Shown here piece by piece: positions 22,789 to 29,605 of a DNA stretch of 64,000 nucleotides; position 1 is the stretch's first letter; the number at the start of each line of letters is the position of its first letter. The notes below the pieces were generated by a model. That model ran no database searches and was not told the origin of the DNA. It was given only the letters and a program-made list of their open reading frames with translations. The DNA is from Streptomyces albus subsp. albus. GTDB lineage: Bacteria; Actinomycetota; Actinomycetes; Streptomycetales; Streptomycetaceae. The stretch covers positions 62,001 to 126,000 of the forward strand of contig NZ_JODR01000014.1 of assembly GCF_000725885.1 (NCBI RefSeq). Reading direction: 5' to 3'. Both the position numbers and the translations under genes were made by a program.

Positions 22789-23829
22789 TTGAAGGGGAAC
22801 TGGCCCGGCGGCACCATGCGCGCCGCCCGCATCACCGGCCTGGGGCGAACGGAACTGGCCACCGTGCCGGTTCCGCAGCCGGAGGCGGGGACGGTGCTCG
22901 TCCGCACCCGGCAGGTGGGTGTCTGCGGCACCGATCTGGAGATCCTGCACGGTACCTCGGCGTTCCTCCAGGACGGCCGGATCACCTTCCCGCACGTCTT
23001 CGGCCACGAGTGGTACGGGGAGGTGGCCGCCTACGCGGACGAACCGCCCCAGGGCGCACCGGCTGTCGGCTCCCTCGTCGTCGGCCGGACGATGGTGCCG
23101 TGCGGGCGCTGCGACCGGTGCCACGCCGGCCGCACCCAGATGTGCGCCGCGCTCAGCGAGATCGGGCTGTACGGCTTGCAGGGCGCCGCCGCCGACTACG
23201 TGCGGGTGCCCGTGCACGCTCTCACCCCGCTGCCCCCCACGCTGCCCCGGTACGCGGGTGCGCTCATCGAGCCGGCGGTCTCGGTGGTGGAGGCGTTCGA
23301 GCGGGCGCGCCTGCGGTTCGACGACCGGGTCGCCGTCATCGGCACCGGCACGATGGGGCTGCTGGCCGTCCAGTTCGCGCACCGGTACGCGGCTGCCGTG
23401 GACGCGGTCGGCATCGACGAGGCGGGCCTGGAGCTGGCCCGGCGCTTCGGTGCAAACGCCGTCCACCACGCCGACGCTGCCCCGCAGGGCGCCTACTCGC
23501 TGGTGATCGAGGCGTCCGGTGCCGCCTCGGCGTTCACCGGTGCGCTGCGGATGGCCCGGCGCGGTGCCCGTGTCGCGCTGGTGGGGGTCGCCAGGGAGCC
23601 GGTCTCCTTCGTCCCCGGGGAACTCTCCCTCCAGGGCGTGGACGTGCTCGGCATCCAGCACGGCATCTCCCACTACGACCGGACGGTCGCGCTGTTCGCG
23701 CAGGGTGCGCTCCAGGCGGAACCGCTGGTGGCCGAGGTGCTTGCGGCGGAGTCGGTGGGGGAGGCGTTCGCCCTGCTGGAGCGGGGGAGGAGCGGCCCGC
23801 CGAAGATCCTGCTGGACTTCGGCGGGTGA
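22789..23829 (+). CDS. Zinc-dependent medium-chain alcohol/sugar dehydrogenase
   Basis: A 346-residue MDR-superfamily oxidoreductase. The catalytic zinc site is seen in VGVCGTDLEILHG (Cys46) and FGHEWYGEV (His73-Glu74). The structural zinc site is the four-Cys cluster CGRCDRCHAGRTQMC. The Rossmann motif is IGTGTMGLLAVQFA. It belongs with sorbitol, threonine and cyclitol dehydrogenases that oxidise a secondary alcohol using NAD(P). I chose a TTG at 22789 with GAAAGGA upstream; the ATG at 22816 is the alternative and has no good ribosome binding site. It could make the keto intermediate for the DegT aminotransferase, as NeoA-type enzymes do, but the link is only positional. Confidence 0.88.
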   Translation: MKGNWPGGTMRAARITGLGRTELATVPVPQPEAGTVLVRTRQVGVCGTDLEILHGTSAFLQDGRITFPHVFGHEWYGEVAAYADEPPQGAPAVGSLVVGRTMVPCGRCDRCHAGRTQMCAALSEIGLYGLQGAAADYVRVPVHALTPLPPTLPRYAGALIEPAVSVVEAFERARLRFDDRVAVIGTGTMGLLAVQFAHRYAAAVDAVGIDEAGLELARRFGANAVHHADAAPQGAYSLVIEASGAASAFTGALRMARRGARVALVGVAREPVSFVPGELSLQGVDVLGIQHGISHYDRTVALFAQGALQAEPLVAEVLAAESVGEAFALLERGRSGPPKILLDFGG

Positions 23830-23856
23830 GGTGAGGCGCTCGCGGCGCGGAGCCAG

Positions 23857-23889
23857 GGGGGGCGGGCGGCACACCGCCGCCCGCCCCCC
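23857..23889. terminator. Bidirectional terminator hairpin
   Basis: A perfect 14-bp stem, GGGGGGCGGGCGGC and its complement, with a 5-nt loop sits between the converging dehydrogenase (stop 23829) and LPFR-type (stop 23896) genes. Confidence 0.8.
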
Positions 23890-23895
23890 GTCGGC

Positions 23896-24015
23896 TCAGT
23901 GCGCGGAGCGGGACGCTCCGCCCAGCAGCCGGGCGACGGCCCGGAAGGGGAGCGTGACGACCGTGGCGATGGCGCCGCCTATCGCGCGCAGCACGTCGGC
24001 GATGGCGCGGAGCAT
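23896..24015 (-). CDS. Small LPFR-motif hydrophobic protein
   Basis: A 39-residue ORF too short for most gene callers. The ATG at 24015 has GAGGAGG five bases upstream. The product starts MLRAIADVLRAIGG, continues with a hydrophobic helix (AIATVVTLPF) and ends RAVARLLGGASRSAH. I recall closely similar tiny proteins with an LPFRA(L/V)ARL(F/L)G segment as widespread unnamed proteins in Streptomyces. One amphipathic or membrane-associated helix is predicted; the function is unknown. Confidence 0.75.
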   Translation of the reverse strand: MLRAIADVLRAIGGAIATVVTLPFRAVARLLGGASRSAH

Positions 24016-24092
24016 CTTGTCCTCCTCACGTGGACGGAAAGAGTGCCTGTCCGCCCTACGGGTGGCCGTCGGCGCGGGGCGTAAACCCGCTG

Positions 24093-24644
24093 TCACCACA
24101 GCGTCGTCGCAGCAGCGCCCGGTGTCCCCGCCGACGCCGGCACCGCCGTGCCGGCCGGCCGTGCGGCGAGCGCGCCCCGCTCGAAGTCCAGCAGGTGCCG
24201 CTTGCGTTCGATGCCGCCGCCGTAGCCGGTGAGCTGCCCGGCCGAGCCGACGACACGGTGGCAGGGCACCACGATGCTGATCGGGTTCCGCCCGTTGGCC
24301 AGGCCGACGGCCCGCGCGGCCCTGGGCCTGCCGATGCGTGCGGCCAGCTCCCCGTACGAGAGCGTCCCGCCGTACGGGATGTCGCACAGGGCCCGCCACA
24401 CGGTGCGCTGGAAGTCGGTGCCCTCGGGGGCGAGCGGCAGTGTGAACTCCTTGCGGTCTCCCGCGAAGTACTCGCCCAGCTGCTCGGTCACCTGCCCGAA
24501 GGCGCCCGGGTCCCGCGGCCCGAACGTCTCCTGCGGGGGACGGTGCCGGTGCGGGTCCATGTAGATGCCGGACAGCGTGCCGTCGGTGGCCACCAGGGTG
24601 AGCGGTCCGACGGGGCTGTCGATGACGGTGTGCGTGCGGTGCAT
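24093..24644 (-). CDS. ogt: Methylated-DNA-protein-cysteine methyltransferase
   Basis: A suicide DNA-repair protein that removes alkyl groups from O6-alkylguanine. It has 183 residues, with an N-terminal RNase H-like domain and a C-terminal domain containing TDFQRTVWRALCDIPYGGTL, SYGELAARIGRPRAARAVGL, ANGRNPISIVVPCHRVVGS (acceptor Cys128) and LTGYGGGIERKRHLLDFE. About 30 low-complexity residues extend the C-terminus past the usual end. No Ada-type regulatory domain is present, so this is the Ogt form. It is a single gene in its own unit. Confidence 0.95.
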   Translation of the reverse strand: MHRTHTVIDSPVGPLTLVATDGTLSGIYMDPHRHRPPQETFGPRDPGAFGQVTEQLGEYFAGDRKEFTLPLAPEGTDFQRTVWRALCDIPYGGTLSYGELAARIGRPRAARAVGLANGRNPISIVVPCHRVVGSAGQLTGYGGGIERKRHLLDFERGALAARPAGTAVPASAGTPGAAATTLW

Positions 24645-24727
24645 GGCGCGTCCCTTCTCGGTTCCCCGCCATTCTCGCGGGCCGGCCGGGCGCGGACCGG
24701 CGGGAATGCGACATCACGATCGGCCGG

Positions 24728-26209
24728 TCAGACGGCGGCCGGCTGCCCGTCCCAGCGTGTCCGGGCCGCCGCCACCCGCTCCCGGTAGTCCGCGTAGCCG
24801 CGCTCGTAGCCGTCCCGCTCCCGCTCGTCGGGCTCCACCAGCCGGTAGCGGGCGTACCACTGCTCCTCGTCCACCGGGTCGCCCAGCGCGGCGCGGGCCA
24901 CCACGGCGGCGCCGCGGGCTCCCACCTCGGGCTCCAGCGGCACCCGTACGGGCCGCCCGAGGATTCCGGCGAAGGTTTTCATCCAGCCCGCGGAGCGGGT
25001 GCCGCCCCCGCAGGCGATCAGTGTCCGGGACAGTCCGGCGGCCTCCAGACAGTGCCGGGCCGCGTAGCCGACGGCCTCGCACATGGCCCGCACCACATCG
25101 GCGCGGTCGTGGCCCAGGGACATGCCCTCGAAGGAGGCGCGCGCCCCGGGGGAGACGAAGGGGGCGCGCTCGCCCGCCTCGGACAGGAACGGCAGGGCGG
25201 TCACCCCGCGTGCGCCCGCCGGGCTGCGCTCCAGCAGGGTCTCCAGGTCGCCGGTGGACGCGCCGACCAGGCCGAGCACCCAGTCGATGCCGGCGGTGCC
25301 GACCATGGCGGGCAGTGCCCGCAGCCAGTGGCCGCTGCGCGGGGTGCACAGCCACATCCCGGCGGGTTCGCCGTCGCGGGGGCCGTCGGCGCGGTCGGTG
25401 AGCACCTGGCAGGCCAGTGTGGTGCCGACGGTGAGCAGTCCGTCGCCCGCCTGCCGCACGCCGCTGCCGATGGCGCAGGCGGGCAGGTCGTAGGGGCCGG
25501 AGGTGACGGGCAGTCCCTCGGGCAGGCCGAGGAGCGCCGCGCCCTGTGCGTCGAGGACCAGCACGGTGTGCGGCGCGGCGGGTTCGGGCAGCAGGTGCGC
25601 CCAGTCGCTCACGCCGCAGGCGGCGAGCGCGGCGGGGGAGTAGGTGCGGGTGACCGGGTCGAGGAAGGGGAGGGTGGCGTCGGAGGCGTCGACGCTGACG
25701 GTGCCGGTCAGCCGCTGGGCTATCGCGTCCACGCAGTAGCCGGCGACCGCGGCGCGTCGCAGGGTGTCGGGTTCGTGCGCGGCCAGCCACGCCAGCAGCG
25801 GCGCGTGGCAGCCGGGGAACATGCCGGATCCGGTGTGCCGGAAGATCTCCCGCACGGTGCCGTCCCGCTGCCAGCCGGTGACCAGGCCGGCGGCGCGGCC
25901 GTCCATCCACGAGATCATCCTGCGTACGGCCCGGCCTTCGGCGTCGCGCAGCCACAGTCCGTCGCCCTGTCCGGTCAGGGCGAGCGCGGCGGGCGGTCCG
26001 GGCAGGGCCGTGGCGACCTCGCGGACGACCGAGGCCACGCTGCCGAGCACGTCCTCCAGGTCCTGTTCGACGATGCCGCCGGGTGCGCGCAGCAGGGCGG
26101 AGGGCCGGGAGGCGATGTGCAGGGTGTGCCCGTCCCGGTCGAAGGCGACGGCCTTGGTGACGGACGTGCCGACGTCGACGCCGATGATCGCCCCAGCGGT
26201 TTCTCTCAT
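24728..26209 (-). CDS. FGGY-family carbohydrate kinase (first copy)
   Basis: A 493-residue sugar kinase with two actin-like domains. The N-terminal phosphate-1 motif is AIIGVDVGTSVTKAVAFDRD. The catalytic segment is TGQGDGLWLRDAEGRAVRRM with ISWMDGR. The domain II signature ACGGGTRSAGWMKTFAGILG and adenosine-contact EVGARGAAVVARAALGD complete the fold. Substrates of the family are pentuloses, polyols or gluconate; xylulose-type is a guess. It is divergent from a phosphatase/DeoR/second FGGY kinase unit with a strong inverted repeat between them, so the set is probably one regulon. Confidence 0.92.
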   Translation of the reverse strand: MRETAGAIIGVDVGTSVTKAVAFDRDGHTLHIASRPSALLRAPGGIVEQDLEDVLGSVASVVREVATALPGPPAALALTGQGDGLWLRDAEGRAVRRMISWMDGRAAGLVTGWQRDGTVREIFRHTGSGMFPGCHAPLLAWLAAHEPDTLRRAAVAGYCVDAIAQRLTGTVSVDASDATLPFLDPVTRTYSPAALAACGVSDWAHLLPEPAAPHTVLVLDAQGAALLGLPEGLPVTSGPYDLPACAIGSGVRQAGDGLLTVGTTLACQVLTDRADGPRDGEPAGMWLCTPRSGHWLRALPAMVGTAGIDWVLGLVGASTGDLETLLERSPAGARGVTALPFLSEAGERAPFVSPGARASFEGMSLGHDRADVVRAMCEAVGYAARHCLEAAGLSRTLIACGGGTRSAGWMKTFAGILGRPVRVPLEPEVGARGAAVVARAALGDPVDEEQWYARYRLVEPDERERDGYERGYADYRERVAAARTRWDGQPAAV

Positions 26210-26256
26210 GGCCGTGCGCCCTCCAGACGGCAGTGCTTTCGGGCACTGCTCGCTCG

Positions 26257-26304
26257 TTTCTCCACATCGAGATTGTTATATTTATAGCGCTCGACGTGAA
26301 GAAA
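26257..26304. promoter_or_regulatory. Divergent operator: 15-bp inverted repeat around an AT-rich core
   Basis: TTTCTCCACATCGAG (26257-26271) and CTCGACGTGAAGAAA (26290-26304) are inverted copies matching at 13 of 15 positions. They flank an 18-bp AT-rich core (ATTGTTATATTTATAGCG) that probably carries the -10 elements. The site lies between the first FGGY kinase and the phosphatase/DeoR genes and is a natural target for the DeoR-type regulator. Confidence 0.75.
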
Positions 26305-26371
26305 CCCAATGGCCCTCCCGGGACCGGCTCCCGGGGCCGCCGCAGCGCACGCCCGAAGTCCTGGAGGACGT

Positions 26372-27043
26372 ATGACCGCCCGGCTCCTGCTCGTACGGCA
26401 CGGCCAGACCGTCTGGCACGCGGAGAACCGCTACGCCGGCATCTCCGACGTACCGCTGACCGACGCCGGGCTGCGGCAGGCCGAGGAACTGGCCCGGTGG
26501 GCGGTGGCCCGCTCCCGCGAGGCGCCGGTGCACGCCGTCGTCAGCTCGCCGCTGGGCCGGGCCCGCCGGACGGCCGGGCCCGCCGCGCGGGCACTCGGCC
26601 TGACCCCCGCCGTCCACGAGGGGCTGCGCGAGGCGGACTTCGGCTGGGGCGAGGGCCGCACCATCGCCGAGATGACCGCCGACGACCCCGAGAAGGTGCG
26701 GGCCTTCCAGGAGGACGCGGAGACCGGCGCCTTCCCCGGCTCCGAGCCGCCCGGCGCGGTCGCCGCCCGGGTGTGCGCGGCGCTGCGCGAGGTGGCCGCC
26801 GAGCACGACGGGCGAACCGTCTTGGTCGTCGCCCACAACACGGCCTTCCGTATCGCCCTGTGCGCCATGCTCGGCATCCCCCTCGGCCGCTACCGGCACG
26901 TACTGCCCCGCCTCGACAACGCGGCCGTCACCGAGATCGAGGTCTCGGGCGACCGCACGGCGCTGCGCGCGCTCAACGTGCCCACCGCCGTGGACCGAGG
27001 CGCGGCGGACCAGACCGCCACCGCCGCCGGCCTGGCGGGGTGA
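26372..27043 (+). CDS. Histidine-phosphatase (phosphoglycerate-mutase-like) family protein
   Basis: A 223-residue phosphatase with the catalytic motif LLLVRHGQTVWHAENRYAG (RHG His) near the N-terminus, the conserved SSPLGRARRTA, the acid segment LREADFGWGEGRT and the second catalytic His in VLVVAHNTAFRI. It is likely a small-molecule phosphatase acting on a sugar phosphate rather than a glycolytic mutase, given the neighbouring kinases. The ATG at 26372 has GGAGGA at good spacing; an upstream in-frame start gives only low-complexity sequence. The stop overlaps the DeoR start (GTGA). Confidence 0.9.
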   Translation: MTARLLLVRHGQTVWHAENRYAGISDVPLTDAGLRQAEELARWAVARSREAPVHAVVSSPLGRARRTAGPAARALGLTPAVHEGLREADFGWGEGRTIAEMTADDPEKVRAFQEDAETGAFPGSEPPGAVAARVCAALREVAAEHDGRTVLVVAHNTAFRIALCAMLGIPLGRYRHVLPRLDNAAVTEIEVSGDRTALRALNVPTAVDRGAADQTATAAGLAG

Positions 27044-27846
27044 GGGCCGTGGCCGACTCCGTACCGGCCGGCTCCGCCCGGTCCCAGGAACACCGCAGAC
27101 AGCGCATCGCCGAGCACGTGGTGCGGCACGGCACCGTGACCGTCACCTGGCTCGCCGAGACGATGGGCGTCAGCGTGATGACCGTCCACCGCGACCTGGA
27201 GGCGCTGGCCCGGCGCGGGGTGCTGCGCCGCTTCCGCGGGGGTGTCTCCGCGCTGCCGACCAGCGTCTTCGAGAGCAACCTCGACTACCGCCTGGGCGTC
27301 CACGTCGCCGAGAAGGAGGCCGTCGCCCGGGAGGCCGCCCACCTGGTCGAGCCCGGCATGTCGCTGATGCTGGACGACTCCACCTCCGTGCTGGCGCTCG
27401 CCCCGCTGCTGCGCGACAAGGCGCCGCTGACGGTGCTGACCAACGCCCGCCGGGTGCTGGACGCCTTCGCCGGGTGCGAGGAGATACGGCTGATCGCGCT
27501 GGGCGGCGAGTACTCGCGCACCCACGACTCGTTCCTCGGCGTGCCCTGCGTCGAGGCCATCGAGGCGGTGGCCGTGGACCTGGTGCTGGTCAGCACCTCG
27601 GCGATGAACGCGCGGATGACCTTCCACCAGGAGCAGGACGTGGTGCTGGTCAAACGCGCGATGCTCGCCTCCGGGGCGCGCAGCGCCCTGCTGATGGACC
27701 ACTCGAAGGTGGCCCGCACCGCACTGCACCGGCTCTGCCCGGTCGCCGGCTTCGACCACGTGGTGGTGGACGACCGGGTGCCCGGCGAACTCGTCGGCGA
27801 GCTGCGGGAGCACACCGAGGTGCGGGTCGCCCAGGTACGCGGCTGA
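27040..27846 (+). CDS. DeoR-family transcriptional regulator
   Basis: A 268-residue repressor. The N-terminal DeoR helix-turn-helix is RRQRIAEHVVRHGTVTVTWL followed by AETMGVSVMTVHRDLEALAR and RGVLRRFRGGVSAL. The C-terminal sugar-phosphate-sensing domain has LDDSTSVLALAPLL, LTVLTNARRVLDA, ALGGEYSRTHDSFLG and LLMDHSKVARTALH, typical of DeoR sensors that bind phosphorylated sugars. The GTG at 27040 overlaps the phosphatase stop; GTG 27049 is an alternative. It probably represses both sides of the divergent region and the downstream kinase. Confidence 0.92.
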   Translation: MRAVADSVPAGSARSQEHRRQRIAEHVVRHGTVTVTWLAETMGVSVMTVHRDLEALARRGVLRRFRGGVSALPTSVFESNLDYRLGVHVAEKEAVAREAAHLVEPGMSLMLDDSTSVLALAPLLRDKAPLTVLTNARRVLDAFAGCEEIRLIALGGEYSRTHDSFLGVPCVEAIEAVAVDLVLVSTSAMNARMTFHQEQDVVLVKRAMLASGARSALLMDHSKVARTALHRLCPVAGFDHVVVDDRVPGELVGELREHTEVRVAQVRG

Positions 27847-27892
27847 CCTCCGACCTGACACGCTGCCCGAGACCTAACACGGCGACTGTTAA

Positions 27893-27911
27893 TTTCACAC
27901 CCCATGTGAAA
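27893..27911. promoter_or_regulatory. Perfect 7-bp inverted repeat operator upstream of the second FGGY kinase
   Basis: TTTCACACCCCATGTGAAA has perfect 7-bp arms with a 5-bp spacer, 101 bp before the kinase start. Its TTTC...CACA pattern resembles the arms at 26257-26304, consistent with one regulator acting at both sites. Confidence 0.7.
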
Positions 27912-28011
27912 CCCCGCGGGTGCCGTGCCGACCGGACGGTGGACGCCGGTCCGGAGACCGGACGGTGACGCCGGTCCGAAGCCCAACCCCCAGCCGAAAG
28001 GGAAGCCCGCC

Positions 28012-29481
28012 ATGCACAGCTCCGCTTCCGCCCCCGCACCGGTCGTCGCCGGGATCGACGTCGCCACGGCCGCCGTCCGCGTCGTGTGCGCGGACGTCCA
28101 CGGCACGGTGCTCGCCGAGGGCCGGGCCGCACTGCCCCGCCCGGCCCGCGACACCGGCGGGCGCAGCGAACAGGACGCCACCCGCTGGTGGCCCGCGACC
28201 GCCGAGGCACTGCGCCAGGCCACGGCCGCGCTGCCCGCGCGGGGCGCCGAGGTGCGGGCCGTCGCCGTCTGCGCCACCTCCGGCACCCTCGTCCTCACCG
28301 ACACCGACGGAACGCCGCTGGGGCCCGCGCTGATGTACGACGACCGCAGGGCCGCCGACCTCAACGCCCGCGCCCAGCAGGCCGGCGCCGACCGCTGGCG
28401 GACCCTCGGGCTGACCGTCGGCCCCACGGCCGCGCTGGGCCGCGTCGCCTGGTACGCGCGCCACGCCGACCGCTACCCCGGCGCGGCCCGCATCGCGCAC
28501 ACCCCCGAGGTGATCGGCCGCGCGCTGACCGGCACCCCGGTCGCCGCCGACTGGAGCCACGCCCTCAAGACCGGCTACGACCCGCTGGCCGGCCGGTGGC
28601 CCGACGAGGTGTGGGAAGCGCTGGACGTGCCCGCCCACTGGCTGCCGCCGGTCCAGGCCCCCGGCACCCCGGCCGGCACCGTGTGCGCGGAGGCCGCCGC
28701 CGCGACCGGGCTGCCGGCCGGCTGCGAGGTGCGGCTGGGCATGACCGACGGATGCGCCGGACAGATCGCCACCGGCGCCGTGGCGCCCGGACAGTTCGTC
28801 GGCGTCCTGGGCACCACGTACGTGCTCAAGGGAGTGACCCGCGAACTGGTCACCGATCCCTCGGGCGCCCTCTACAGCCACCGCCATCCGGACGGCTGGT
28901 GGCTGCCCGGCGGGGCCTCCAACACCGGCGGCGAGGCCCTCGCCACGCTGGACGGTGCCCGGCTGGCCGCCCTCGACGAGGCCGCCGCCGCCCGCGGTCC
29001 CGCCCGCTGCGTCAGCTACCCGCTGCGCCGGGAGGGCGAGCGCTTCCCCTTCGTGGCCGGAGCCGCCCGCGGCTTCACCCTCGGCACCCCCGCCGACGAC
29101 GCCGAACGGCACCGTGCCGACCTGGAGGGCGTCGCCTTCCTCGAACGGCTCGCCCTCGAACGCGTCGCCGCGCTGGGCGTACCGGTGAGCGCACCCCTCC
29201 ACGCGGCGGGCGGCGGCAGCCGCAGCGCGCTGTGGACCCGCATCCGCGCCACCGCGCTCGGCCTCCCGCTGCACGTCGTCCCCCGTGCCGAGACCGCGTT
29301 CGGCGCCGCCCTGCTGGCCGCCACCGGGACCCTGCACCCCTCGCTGGAGGAAGCCGCCCGGGCGATGACCGCGCAGGGCTCGACCGTCGAGCCCGTACCC
29401 GGCGAGAAGGCGGCGCTCGACGACTCCTACGGCCGCTTCACCGAGGCCCTGCGGGAGAGGGGCTGGCTCCCGGCCGCGTGA
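28012..29481 (+). CDS. FGGY-family carbohydrate kinase (second copy)
   Basis: A 489-residue FGGY kinase, distinct in sequence from the first copy. The N-terminal phosphate motif GIDVATAAVRVV departs from the usual G-x-D-x-G-T-[ST]. VCATSGTLVLTDTDGTPLGP and MYDDRRAADL form the substrate region, with LGTTYVLKG, AAGGGSRSALWTRIRATALG and AETAFGAALLAATG in the ATP-binding half. The ATG at 28012 has GAAAGGGAAG upstream. It follows the DeoR gene with its own operator-like palindrome and may phosphorylate a related pentulose or polyol. Reduced activity because of the altered phosphate loop cannot be excluded. Confidence 0.88.
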   Translation: MHSSASAPAPVVAGIDVATAAVRVVCADVHGTVLAEGRAALPRPARDTGGRSEQDATRWWPATAEALRQATAALPARGAEVRAVAVCATSGTLVLTDTDGTPLGPALMYDDRRAADLNARAQQAGADRWRTLGLTVGPTAALGRVAWYARHADRYPGAARIAHTPEVIGRALTGTPVAADWSHALKTGYDPLAGRWPDEVWEALDVPAHWLPPVQAPGTPAGTVCAEAAAATGLPAGCEVRLGMTDGCAGQIATGAVAPGQFVGVLGTTYVLKGVTRELVTDPSGALYSHRHPDGWWLPGGASNTGGEALATLDGARLAALDEAAAARGPARCVSYPLRREGERFPFVAGAARGFTLGTPADDAERHRADLEGVAFLERLALERVAALGVPVSAPLHAAGGGSRSALWTRIRATALGLPLHVVPRAETAFGAALLAATGTLHPSLEEAARAMTAQGSTVEPVPGEKAALDDSYGRFTEALRERGWLPAA

Positions 29482-29535
29482 CGGGACCCCGGCCGGGACG
29501 GGCCGGACCGGGCGGGCCGGCTGCCCCGAGCGGCC

Positions 29536-29605
29536 CCGCTCGGTCCCGGGGCTCAGTTTCGGGCCGGTGCCGTCCGCCGCTCGGTTCCGGGGCTCAGTCC
29601 CGGGC
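29536..29605. repeat. Direct repeat of 29 bp at the end of the DHA2 transporter gene
   Basis: Units at 29536-29564 and 29577-29605 differ at three positions; both contain CCGCTCGGT and GGGGCTCAGT. The right copy includes the transporter stop codon (29594), so the left copy is a duplicated 3' end. A third, weaker copy lies inside the gene near 29640. Confidence 0.7.
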
